Below, one piece after another: positions 48,857-56,707 of a stretch of DNA of 64,000 nucleotides (positions are counted from its first letter, which is position 1; each line of letters begins with the position of its first letter). This stretch comes from Bog-159 sp963707465 (GTDB lineage: Bacteria; Acidobacteriota; Terriglobia; Bryobacterales; Bryobacteraceae): NCBI GenBank assembly GCA_963707465.1, contig CAVPQK010000013.1, positions 682,001 through 746,000 on the forward strand, written 5' to 3'. The position numbers were made by a program, and so were the translations under genes. Under the pieces are notes generated by a model. It was not told the DNA's origin and made no database searches. It saw nothing but the letters and a program-made list of their open reading frames with translations.

Positions 48857-49984
48857 ATGCATCGCCGCACGTTTCTTCAAATGGCCGCCGTAGCCCCGGC
48901 CGCCCTGGCCGCCGACGACCGTAAAATCCCCAAATACCGGGTAGTCTCCCCGTACCAGCCCGCCGCGCAGCCCGGCATGCCCGGGCCCTATCCCGGACGA
49001 GTCGCCTCCGTGCATGCGGCCAACTGTATCGACGAAGCCACCGAAAAGCCGGACCCCGCCGTAGTGCGCGAGATGATGGCCCGCGGCATCCGCGCCCTCA
49101 CCGGCGACGCCGACGCTCGCGACGCATGGGCGCGCTTCATCGCGCCTTCCGACGTCGTGGGCATAAAGGTCAACTGTTCCGGCGCCCCCGGCATCATGTC
49201 GTCGCCCGTGGTGGTTGCCGAGATTGCGCGCAATCTGATCACGGTGGGCGTCAAGCCGGCCAGCATCTGGATTTATGAGCGCTTCGAGGAGCAGGTGCAG
49301 TCCGTCCATTATGACCGCTACGTGCCCGATGGCGTGCACATCTGGACCGCGGAAACCCGGCGCGGCTCCGCGGAGTCGTACGACCCCGCCACCTATGTCG
49401 AAACCGAGTTCTTCGATGAGGACGACACGCGCTCCAACCTGATTCGCCTGGTGGGCAACCGCTTTACGAAAATCATCAATGTGCCGAACATGAAGGATCA
49501 CGGAGCCGCCGGCGTCACCGGCTGCTTGAAGAACATCGCCTACGGCAGCTTCTCCAATGTCGCGCGCTCGCATTCCGGCTCCGTGACCAACACCTACTCT
49601 TTCATCGGCACCCTGGCCGCCGTCGAGCCGCTCCGCTCGCGGACGGTTCTGCAGGTCATGGATGGGCTGCGCGGCGTGTGGCATGGCGGGCCTTTCTCAC
49701 CCAGCCGCAAGTTCCGCTTCTATCCCAAGCGCATGCTGTTCGGCACCGACCCGGTGGCCGTCGACCGCCTCCTGCTCGATATCATCGACGAAAAGCGAAA
49801 AGCCGAACATGCCGTCTCCGTGTGGGACCGTTCTGCGAAATATCTGGGCGGGCAGGGCGACCACGAAAGCAATCCCAACGTGAACCAGTTCGTGCGCGAA
49901 CCGGGGCACATCGAGTACGCCGCGCACCTCGGCTTGGGCGTGTACGATCTCGACAAAATCAAAGTCGCGAGCGTTGAAATCTGA
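48857..49984 (+). CDS. DUF362-domain protein with Tat-like signal
   Basis: A 375-residue protein beginning HRRTFLQMAAVAPAALAA, a twin-Arg-type export signal. The body carries DUF362 features: VGIKVNCSGAPGIMSSPVVV, then NVPNMKDHGAAGVTGCLKNI, and FGTDPVAVDRLLLDIIDEKR, with the family's DxVAxD motif. The ferredoxin-type Cys clusters found in some DUF362 proteins are missing. DUF362 has no settled function. The start lies three bases after the glycosidase stop and its own stop overlaps the next start (TGATG), so it is the middle gene of an operon. Export implies a periplasmic role. Confidence 0.78.
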   Translation: MHRRTFLQMAAVAPAALAADDRKIPKYRVVSPYQPAAQPGMPGPYPGRVASVHAANCIDEATEKPDPAVVREMMARGIRALTGDADARDAWARFIAPSDVVGIKVNCSGAPGIMSSPVVVAEIARNLITVGVKPASIWIYERFEEQVQSVHYDRYVPDGVHIWTAETRRGSAESYDPATYVETEFFDEDDTRSNLIRLVGNRFTKIINVPNMKDHGAAGVTGCLKNIAYGSFSNVARSHSGSVTNTYSFIGTLAAVEPLRSRTVLQVMDGLRGVWHGGPFSPSRKFRFYPKRMLFGTDPVAVDRLLLDIIDEKRKAEHAVSVWDRSAKYLGGQGDHESNPNVNQFVREPGHIEYAAHLGLGVYDLDKIKVASVEI

Positions 49985-50889
49985 TGCCGCTGGCGTTTCT
50001 CGCCGTTTTGTTGCCCACGCTGTTTTGGGACCAGCCCGCCGGCTCCGCGGACGCCTTGCGCAAAGCCGGAATCGATCGCCTGCTGGTGACCGCCGGCCAG
50101 GAACAAGCCTGGCGCAAGCTGGGTTTCACGGCCTCTCCGTTCGATCGCGCGCACGCCGTCCAGGCCGTCGCGCCTGACGTCGAGTACCGCATGGACGTCG
50201 CCTCCGCCACGCGCGTTCCCTGGCTGGATGCCAACGGCTGGCGATACGACCGCGAACCAGCGCGCGCTTTTTTCTGCGACACTCCCGCGGGCAGCGCCGC
50301 GTTGGCCGCTGCCGAAGCATTTGCCTATGGTGTCGAGGTGGCCATCCGCGCCGCGCCGGAAGGCCTCGCGCAATTCGCCGGCATGCTGAAATTTCTCGCC
50401 GAAATCGACCAGCCCCGCCTGCCCGTGATGGCCAACATCGGAGTGATTGACGACGGCTCAGACACCATGGCGGAAGTGTTAAATCTGCTATCGCGTCATA
50501 ATCTGCTTTTTCATGTAGTTCCAGCCGTAGATCCAAAGTATAGCTTGAATATTCGCCAAGTCCCGCCGAATGCCGATCCCTATGAATTTGCCATGCAGAT
50601 TCGCCGCCAGATCACCGATGAAAAACGGCTCCTGCGGATCTACGGTAGCAACGTGGTGTTGGCGCGCCTGAACGGCGACGCCGGGCAAGGGCGGCTGCAC
50701 CTGCTCAACTACGGCAAGGCTGTGGTGAAGGGCCTGCGGGTGAGAGTTCTAGGCTCGTACCCGCAAGGCAAACTCTCGGCATTCGAACACCCGCATGCCG
50801 CGCTGGAAGACTATTCCTTAAAGGACGGAGCCACCGAATTCACCGTCTCCGAAATGGGTCCGTACGCCATAGTAGACCTGAGCCGCTAA
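49984..50889 (+). CDS. Secreted protein of unknown function, operon partner of DUF362
   Basis: A 301-residue protein with a short hydrophobic start (PLAFLAVLLPTLFW). The middle has an alpha/beta look (AGIDRLLVTAGQEQAWRKLG, VMANIGVIDDGSDTMAEVLN, LLSRHNLLFHVV) and the C-terminal part is beta-rich (GRLHLLNYGKAVVKGLRVRV, EFTVSEMGPYAIVDL), resembling the sandwich that ends many bacterial glycosidases. No catalytic motif was recognised. Its ATG overlaps the stop of the DUF362 gene, so the two are translationally coupled and probably act together with the upstream glycosidase. It might be a degenerate glycosidase-like binding protein. Confidence 0.6.
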   Translation: MPLAFLAVLLPTLFWDQPAGSADALRKAGIDRLLVTAGQEQAWRKLGFTASPFDRAHAVQAVAPDVEYRMDVASATRVPWLDANGWRYDREPARAFFCDTPAGSAALAAAEAFAYGVEVAIRAAPEGLAQFAGMLKFLAEIDQPRLPVMANIGVIDDGSDTMAEVLNLLSRHNLLFHVVPAVDPKYSLNIRQVPPNADPYEFAMQIRRQITDEKRLLRIYGSNVVLARLNGDAGQGRLHLLNYGKAVVKGLRVRVLGSYPQGKLSAFEHPHAALEDYSLKDGATEFTVSEMGPYAIVDLSR

Positions 50890-50894
50890 TTCCG

Positions 50895-50926
50895 GCTCCT
50901 GACTTCTGTCTTCTGACTTCTCTCCC
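50895..50926 (-). repeat. GTCAGAA-type short tandem repeat (copy 2)
   Basis: The reverse strand reads AGAAGTCAGAAGACAGAAGT then CAGGAGC, matching copy 1 at 3108-3138. It lies exactly between the stop of the secreted-protein gene (50889) and the stop of the glutamine synthetase gene (50927), i.e. between converging genes. Confidence 0.6.
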
Positions 50927-52357
50927 TTAAAACATATTCCACAAATATTGCGTATAAACCTCGTGGTGATATTGCACTTCCGGCGCTTTCACCACCGTGC
51001 CCAGCGCGCGCGGGCATCGGTCTGCGGCAGCCCTTTTCAAGTCGGAGTAACGGCCCTTCACGTCCTCGCCCAAGAGCTTGGTGGTCCACTCCGATTTATC
51101 GAAGTTCTCGATCGCATCGTAAATGTTGTCCGGCAGGAAGCGCGGCGCGTTGCGAAGATTTTCGATCTTGGCGATGTCGCCCTCGATGCCGGTCTTGAAG
51201 ATCCCGTACAGCACCAGGTACGGATTCGCGTCGGGCGCCACCGCGCGCACTTCCACGCGCGCGCTGCGGTGATTTCCGATCGGGATGCGCACCATCGAGC
51301 CGCGATCCGTCGCCGAAGCCTTTAGCTGGTTCGGCGCTTCGAAGTGCGGATCGAGCCTCCGGTAAGCATTCACGCTGGCATTCATCAACAGGCACAGATC
51401 GTTGCCGTGCGTGAGGATCCGGTCCACGAACTCCCAGGAGAACGGGCTCATTTTGTCCAGGCCCTCCGGATCCCAGAACAGGTTCTTCCCATCCTTGGTG
51501 ATCGAAACGTTCGTGTGCATGCCCGTGCCATTCACTCCCACGATGGGCTTGGGCAGGAAGCATGCGGTCAGCCCCATCTTCTTCGCCACCTGCCGGCAGA
51601 TCAACTTGTAGATCTGGATCTGATCGGCGGCCGCCACCACCTCGGCGTAGCCATAGTTGATCTCGAACTGCGAGGGCGCCACCTCCGGGTGATCTTTCTC
51701 GTTCTGAAAGCCCATCGCCCGCTGCGCCTCGCAGGATGCGTCGATAAACAGCCGCAGCGTATCGCCCGGCAGCGAGTGATAGTAGCCGCCCGCGCTGACG
51801 TACTCGAACTTGCCCGTTTCGTGATAGCGCCGCTCGGCATCCACTCCGTTGAACAGGAAGCCCTCGATCTCGTTCGCCGCGTTTAGGGTGTAGCCCTCTT
51901 TCTTGTAGACTGCAGCGGCATAAGCCTTCAAGACCGCCCGCAAGTCCGCCGCGTAAGGTCCCCCGTCTTTGTCGATGACGTCGCCGAAGACCATCACTTT
52001 CCCCGCGCCAAATACGTCGGCCGGACCCCAATAGAAGGCCGACCAATCCACTCCCAGCCGCAGGTCGCTCTCTTTCTGCGCCGTGAAGCCGCGGATCGAA
52101 GAGCCGTCGAAGGTCAGGTTGTCCCAGCTCTTGATCAGAAACTTCTTGTCGTAATCGAGCATGTGCAGCCGGCCTTCCAGGTCGCTGAACAGCAATGTTA
52201 CAGCTTTGATGCGCCTCTCATCGGTCAGGTACTTAAGGCGTTCCTCCTGAATCTGGTGAATCGGAACGCGGCTCATCCGCTGCTCCTTGGCACGCAGATT
52301 CAGCTCTTCCAATTCGGCGTAGGGCAGCCGCAAAAAGTCTTGCAGTTCGGTGCTCAT
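50927..52357 (-). CDS. Glutamine synthetase family protein (type I-like)
   Basis: A 476-residue enzyme of ammonium assimilation (Glu + NH3 + ATP to Gln). Visible: the N-terminal beta-grasp (VTLLFSDLEGRLHMLDYDKK), DNLTFDGSSIRGF, the metal site NEIEGFLF, PEVAPSQFEINYGYAEVVAA, VNGTGMHTNVSI (Glu-binding His) and RIPIGNHRSARVEVRAVAPD with the late Glu/Arg residues. The C-terminal NLYDLP adenylylation segment of enterobacterial GlnA is missing, so regulation differs. Start at 52357 has GAGGAGAGG seven to fifteen bases upstream; the extension to 52522 runs through a type A repeat. It is divergent from murI. Substrate could be another amine in GlnT/PuuA-like paralogues, but the Gln-type motifs favour GlnA. 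Confidence 0.88.
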   Translation of the reverse strand: MSTELQDFLRLPYAELEELNLRAKEQRMSRVPIHQIQEERLKYLTDERRIKAVTLLFSDLEGRLHMLDYDKKFLIKSWDNLTFDGSSIRGFTAQKESDLRLGVDWSAFYWGPADVFGAGKVMVFGDVIDKDGGPYAADLRAVLKAYAAAVYKKEGYTLNAANEIEGFLFNGVDAERRYHETGKFEYVSAGGYYHSLPGDTLRLFIDASCEAQRAMGFQNEKDHPEVAPSQFEINYGYAEVVAAADQIQIYKLICRQVAKKMGLTACFLPKPIVGVNGTGMHTNVSITKDGKNLFWDPEGLDKMSPFSWEFVDRILTHGNDLCLLMNASVNAYRRLDPHFEAPNQLKASATDRGSMVRIPIGNHRSARVEVRAVAPDANPYLVLYGIFKTGIEGDIAKIENLRNAPRFLPDNIYDAIENFDKSEWTTKLLGEDVKGRYSDLKRAAADRCPRALGTVVKAPEVQYHHEVYTQYLWNMF

Positions 52358-52477
52358 TCCTCTCCTCAGGGCAAAATCGAACCCTTCATTGTCCGCGCAA
52401 GACAGCAGCGCTGGCAATACTTTCACCGATAGATTTTGTTTATGGGCCGCATCGCCAGGAGGGTGGGCAAGCGCCAC

Positions 52478-52522
52478 GCAGGCGGCTCTAAGAGGCCGCC
52501 GCAGGCCGAGGGCCTGCCCCAC
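52478..52522. repeat. Type A palindromic intergenic repeat, copy A3
   Basis: Contains GGCGGC-loop-GCCGCC (52481-52500) and GCAGGCC-gag-GGCCTGC (52501-52517), ending CCCCAC. The left outer arm is degraded. It sits between the divergent glutamine synthetase and murI genes, in a 210-base spacer (52358-52567) otherwise without recognisable genes; promoters for both must lie here. Confidence 0.75.
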
Positions 52523-52567
52523 TTTCTGCGGCCAATATTAAAATGGGAGCATCAGCCTAGTCGCTCA

Positions 52568-53422
52568 ATGAATAAAACCTTATTGCCATACCAGTTAGAC
52601 CGCCCCATCGGCGTCTTCGATTCGGGTGTCGGCGGCCTGACCGTGCTGAAAGCCCTGCGCCGCAAGCTGCCGCATCGTGACTTCGTCTATCTGGGCGACA
52701 CCGCCCGCGTCCCCTACGGCCGCAAACCTGCCGCCATGGTCGCGGAATTCGCCTGCGGCATTACCGAATTCCTGTGCCCGTTGGGCGTTGAGGGTGTGGT
52801 GATCGCCTGCAATACGGCCTCCGCCGCCGCTCTGCCGCAATTGGCCTCGCAATTCCCCATTCCCATCTGGGGTGTCATCGATCCGGGCGTGGAAGCCGCC
52901 GCCCGCCTCACGCGCACCGGACGCGTCGGCGTAGTCGGAACCAAAGGCGCAATCGCCAGCGGCGCTTATCAACAGCGCCTCGAGCGGCGCGGGTTAACAG
53001 TGTGGGCGCGCGCCTGCCCCATGCTGGTTCACATCGTGGAGGAAGGCCTGGCCGATTCGCCGGAGTGCGACATGCTGCTACGCCATTACCTCGAAGGGCG
53101 CGGAGAAATCGACACGCTCATCCTGGGATGCACACACTACCCGCTCTTGCACGACGCCATCCAGCGCATCGTAGGCGACGCCGTGACGCTGGTGGACAGC
53201 GCCGATGCCCTCGCCCAGGCAGTCAACGGAAGCCTGGGCGAGGACCCGCCCGCGGCCGCTGCGGGCCGCATCGTGCATTTCGTGACCGGCGATCCGCTGG
53301 CCTTCGCGCATACCGCAGCGGTGATTGGCGAGGTTGACGGCGAAGTGGTGCCGCTGCCGGTCACCGAGCTGATCCGCTCAGCCGCGCGCGCACCACGTCC
53401 ATCATGCGCGCCGGATCGGTGA
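52568..53422 (+). CDS. murI: Glutamate racemase
   Basis: A 284-residue cytoplasmic enzyme making D-glutamate for peptidoglycan. Catalytic cysteines are in VVIACNTASAAAL and LILGCTHYPLL; the phosphate/carboxylate loops IGVFDSGVGGLTV and YLGDTARVPYGRK, and the WGVIDPGVEAA segment, are all present. Length is slightly above the usual 265-270 because of a C-terminal Arg/Pro tail (ARAPRPSCAPDR), which overlaps the 3' end of the convergent HAD gene by 62 bases. ATG at 52568 is chosen; the longer frame from 52436 crosses the type A repeat. Confidence 0.95.
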   Translation: MNKTLLPYQLDRPIGVFDSGVGGLTVLKALRRKLPHRDFVYLGDTARVPYGRKPAAMVAEFACGITEFLCPLGVEGVVIACNTASAAALPQLASQFPIPIWGVIDPGVEAAARLTRTGRVGVVGTKGAIASGAYQQRLERRGLTVWARACPMLVHIVEEGLADSPECDMLLRHYLEGRGEIDTLILGCTHYPLLHDAIQRIVGDAVTLVDSADALAQAVNGSLGEDPPAAAAGRIVHFVTGDPLAFAHTAAVIGEVDGEVVPLPVTELIRSAARAPRPSCAPDR

Positions 53423-53981
53423 TGCGCACCGCCGCGAAACCAGCCGCGCGAGCGCTCTCTATCCCCGGCGACGAGTCTTCCACCGCCAGCGCGCTTTGGA
53501 TTCCCAGGCGCTCGCCCGCCAGCACGTAAGGATCGGGCGCCGGCTTATGCCGCTTCACGTCGTCGCCGCCGACTACTGTCCCCAGGTACTGGCGGATCCC
53601 CGACGCCTCCAGGTACGGCTCGATCTCGGCGTGCGAGCTGGAGGAAACCACGCCCAGCTTGTATTCGCCGGAAAGCTCGCGAAAGAACTCTCCCACCCCT
53701 TCGGCGAACGGCGCGTTGGCGGCCATGCGCTCGCGGAAACGCTGCTTCTTCAACGGGTATTGCTCCCAAAGCTTCGCCGGATCGGCCGGCGGATCGGCCA
53801 GTTGGGCGAATACCTTCACCATGCTGCTGTCCACCGCCCCCACACAGTGGGCCGCGTAGACCTCCCACGTCACCGGCACGCCCAGCGGCGCCAGCACCTC
53901 GCGCCAGCATTCGCAGTGCACCGGCTCGCTATCTACCAGCACGCCGTCGAAATCGAATAGGATTGCTTGAAACTCAGGCAT
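53361..53981 (-). CDS. HAD-superfamily phosphatase (beta-phosphoglucomutase-like subfamily IA)
   Basis: A 206-residue HAD hydrolase. Motif I is ILFDFDGVLVDSEP (nucleophile Asp10, Asp12), motif II LGVVSSSSHAEI, motif III DDVKRHKPAPDPY (Lys) and motif IV ALAVEDSSPGIESARAAG. A helical cap between residues 17 and 85 places it in subfamily IA. Substrates in this group are small phosphorylated sugars; which one cannot be told. Its 3' end overlaps the convergent murI by 62 bases. Confidence 0.9.
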   Translation of the reverse strand: MPEFQAILFDFDGVLVDSEPVHCECWREVLAPLGVPVTWEVYAAHCVGAVDSSMVKVFAQLADPPADPAKLWEQYPLKKQRFRERMAANAPFAEGVGEFFRELSGEYKLGVVSSSSHAEIEPYLEASGIRQYLGTVVGGDDVKRHKPAPDPYVLAGERLGIQSALAVEDSSPGIESARAAGFAAVRITDPARMMDVVRARLSGSAR

Positions 53982-54050
53982 CGGCGCAGAACTTCAGTGT
54001 ATCGAACTGGCCCGCCGCTACGGAGCCGCGACCGTCAGGGAGCGGTTTCC

Positions 54051-56480
54051 TTAAGGCTGGGTCGAAGCGCTGCCCGTGCCCGGATACACGCCCATGAAGC
54101 TCAAAGTAGTGTCGCCGGCGGTGATAAAGCCTTGCAATTGAGCTTGCGTGTACACGGTACCGAGGTTGCTGATATAGTTGCTCGTCTGCGGTTGGTACAG
54201 TAATCCGCTCACCACGCCCTGAATCGTGCCTCTACCGATCAAATCGACGTTGCCCGCGCTAGCCTGCGATTGCAGCGTGGTCCAATAGGTCGACGTGGCT
54301 GTAAGAGTCGGCGCCGTCACCGTGATCGTGAACCCCACCGCCGGTGCTGTTCCCGTATCGAAGCACAGGCTGTATGCAATGATGTCGGTGATCTCCTGCG
54401 CGGTGTAGCCCGCGAAGAGCGGGCTCGCCAGGAATGCCGCCAGGCCGGGGAAACTGCCATCCGGCGACAGTCCAAAACCGTCGATAGTCTGGCCGGTGCC
54501 CGGGGTGAACAACTCCTTCTGGTAGACGTTCCGCAATTGCGGCACCTTGAACGGCTGCGGGTTCACCGGCTGCGGCACCGTCGTTTGTATTTCCCGGTTC
54601 GACCCCGGTCCCGGGTTGGAGGTGTGGCACTGGTTGCAGGTGCCTTTCATGCTAGCCGTGCCGGTGCCCGCAATGGTCATGAAATCCGTCTCGCCGTTTA
54701 CCGGATTCCCACCGGCAAACGACGTGGGTAAGGTGCGGTCCAGGTTCTCGTTCGGGTTCGGCAGGAACAAAATGTTACTGGCGAACTCGGCGTAAAGATC
54801 CATGTTCCCCGTCGAAAGCTGCGTGCCGCCCAACAACTGGCTGAAATCCGGGTTGAGAGCCACGAAGTTGGCGATCTCTCCCCTCCAGTGATAGGGCGAG
54901 AGATTTAGCAGGCCCCGGAAGGTCTGGGTCATCATGGGCCCCTTCATGGGGTGGAACGTGATGGTTTGTCCGGCCTGCACCACGCTGCTCATGCTCCCCG
55001 CCGGATTGCCCAGGTTCCACGCCAGGTGGTCCATGTCTCCGTCCACGTGACAAGACGAGCAGGAACCCGTCCCGTTACCGGAGAGCTTGGCATCGTACAG
55101 AAATCCGCGTCCCGCTTTCAACAGCGTGGGCGTGGGATCCTCCCCTACCGGAATTTCCGTGGTCACCGTTTGCGTGCTGGTGTTGATCACCGAAATCGTA
55201 TCCGAAATCCGGTTCAGGGAATACAGCGTTTGCGCCGCCGCGTTCAGCGCCAGCCCTCTGGGTCCGCGTTTGGTCACCGAACTCGCAGCCGAGCCCACGC
55301 TCAGTGGGTTCAGCTCGACAAACCAATTCACCGCGCCGTTGGTGGTCACTTGCGCGACCCGGTCGGTGCCGAACGCCGCGACGTACATGAAGCTCCCGCC
55401 CGGATCCACCGCCACGCCCGCCGGTTGCGCCAGCGCCGTGCTCAATGCAGCCGGATTCGGCAGAGTGGCGTAGTCGATATTCGGATTCAGATTGACTGGC
55501 GTGACCGTCCCCGAAGCCACTTGAATAGTCGTGATCTGGTTATTCACAAAGTGGCCATTCAGGTTCGGCTCAAAATTGGTTGTGTTCAGGGCCGCTGTGT
55601 TGGCCACGTACAGATCCCCACTCACCGGATTCACTGCCAGCCCCAGGTTGATGGTGCCCACACCCGAGTAATAGCCGGCGATGGAAGGAGTGCCGCTCGC
55701 ATTGATCGCTACCACGCCGTTGTCCGGCATCTTGTACCTGATATCCGAACTCCAGGTTGGGTCGGTGGCCGACACGATCAGCCCCACTTGCGGCGGTGTG
55801 GGCAAGGCCGGATTGAAGGCCGGCACGCACTGCGAACCGACAAATGTCGTCTGCCCCTTCACGCCGCATTGCACGGGCGCCTCTGCCGACGGGATAATCG
55901 TGGTGGCGTTCCCGGCAATCGCAAAGGCCGCGTAAACCATATTTCCATCCGGACTGACGGCCATCGCGCGCGGGCTGCCGCCGTAGACCGGGAGGACGCT
56001 GACCAAGGCAAGCGTGGTGGCATTCACCACACCGATCGCATTGAAGCGCGAGTCGCTGATATAGGCGTTCGGCCCCGCGAAGACCACGTCCATCGGCTCC
56101 GCCTTGACCGGGATGGTAGCCGTCACAATACCCTGCGATACCGAAACGATGCTTATGCTGCTGGATACCTGGTTCACCACCCATGCTTCGTCGTCGGTGC
56201 GTGGATTCACCGAAACGGGTCCCAGTCCGACTGGAATTACGGTTTGCAGAGTGGGGCTGCCCGGCGTCGTGACATCGAAAACCGAAAGCGACGCGTTCGG
56301 CGTGTTTACGGCAAACAGCAGCGTGCCGTCCGCCGAGAGGCGCACGGGATTGGTTTGAGCTTCTTCGAAATTGGCGAATACTGGAGCAGGCGCCTGCGCC
56401 CGCGTGGGCGTGCGCAATAACAGAACCGCAACCAGCGCTAACAGAATCGCGGATGCGATCGCTTTTCGCGTGAACGACAT
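54051..56480 (-). CDS. Exported beta-propeller (YVTN-type) protein fused to c-type cytochrome modules
   Basis: An 809-residue protein. Signal peptide (about 1-29) is followed by a propeller of YVTN/NHL-like units (about 35-460: NPVRLSADGTLLFAVNTPNA, VSSSISIVSVSQGIVTATIP, SPRAMAVSPDGNMVYAAF, RGPRGLALNAAAQTLYSLNR, DTISVINTSTQTVTTEIPVG). Two haem-type motifs follow: CSSCH with a following DGDMDH, and CNQCH with the downstream FKVPQLRNVYQKELFTPG, which carries residues typical of the bacterial di-haem peroxidase (CcpA/MauG) family. A short C-terminal extension is of unknown fold. GGAGGAAAAC lies before the ATG at 56480. It is likely a periplasmic redox or sensing protein; peroxidase activity is not assured. 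Confidence 0.83.
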   Translation of the reverse strand: MSFTRKAIASAILLALVAVLLLRTPTRAQAPAPVFANFEEAQTNPVRLSADGTLLFAVNTPNASLSVFDVTTPGSPTLQTVIPVGLGPVSVNPRTDDEAWVVNQVSSSISIVSVSQGIVTATIPVKAEPMDVVFAGPNAYISDSRFNAIGVVNATTLALVSVLPVYGGSPRAMAVSPDGNMVYAAFAIAGNATTIIPSAEAPVQCGVKGQTTFVGSQCVPAFNPALPTPPQVGLIVSATDPTWSSDIRYKMPDNGVVAINASGTPSIAGYYSGVGTINLGLAVNPVSGDLYVANTAALNTTNFEPNLNGHFVNNQITTIQVASGTVTPVNLNPNIDYATLPNPAALSTALAQPAGVAVDPGGSFMYVAAFGTDRVAQVTTNGAVNWFVELNPLSVGSAASSVTKRGPRGLALNAAAQTLYSLNRISDTISVINTSTQTVTTEIPVGEDPTPTLLKAGRGFLYDAKLSGNGTGSCSSCHVDGDMDHLAWNLGNPAGSMSSVVQAGQTITFHPMKGPMMTQTFRGLLNLSPYHWRGEIANFVALNPDFSQLLGGTQLSTGNMDLYAEFASNILFLPNPNENLDRTLPTSFAGGNPVNGETDFMTIAGTGTASMKGTCNQCHTSNPGPGSNREIQTTVPQPVNPQPFKVPQLRNVYQKELFTPGTGQTIDGFGLSPDGSFPGLAAFLASPLFAGYTAQEITDIIAYSLCFDTGTAPAVGFTITVTAPTLTATSTYWTTLQSQASAGNVDLIGRGTIQGVVSGLLYQPQTSNYISNLGTVYTQAQLQGFITAGDTTLSFMGVYPGTGSASTQP

Positions 56481-56651
56481 TGTTTTCCTCCGTTTGAAAC
56501 TCACCGGCTCCGCGGCCCCACGGTCGGAAAACACGCCGCTTTCTTGCAGTCAGGTCTCAGCAGGAACCAGGAGTTTCAACAGCACAGTACCACAGGAGCG
56601 GCTTACACTCAACAAAAGTCCTGGAATTGTGGTACTAGAACGCCCCAAATT

Positions 56652-56692
56652 GTGGGGCAGGCTCTCAGCCTGCGGCGGCCTCTCAGGCCGCC
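56652..56692 (-). repeat. Type A palindromic intergenic repeat, copy A4 (inverted)
   Basis: GTGGGGCAGGCT-ctc-AGCCTGC followed by GGCGGCCT-ctc-AGGCCGCC. This is the reverse complement of the arrangement in A1-A3. It lies downstream of the M13 gene (stop at 56708) and upstream of the beta-propeller cytochrome gene, in a 227-base spacer with no other feature seen. Confidence 0.8.
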
Positions 56693-56707
56693 TTCTTCTC
56701 GCGGCGG

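Noticed and set aside
52358..52522. N-terminal extension of glutamine synthetase
   Set aside because: It is encoded by a type A repeat and has no family similarity; the ATG at 52357 has a good Shine-Dalgarno.
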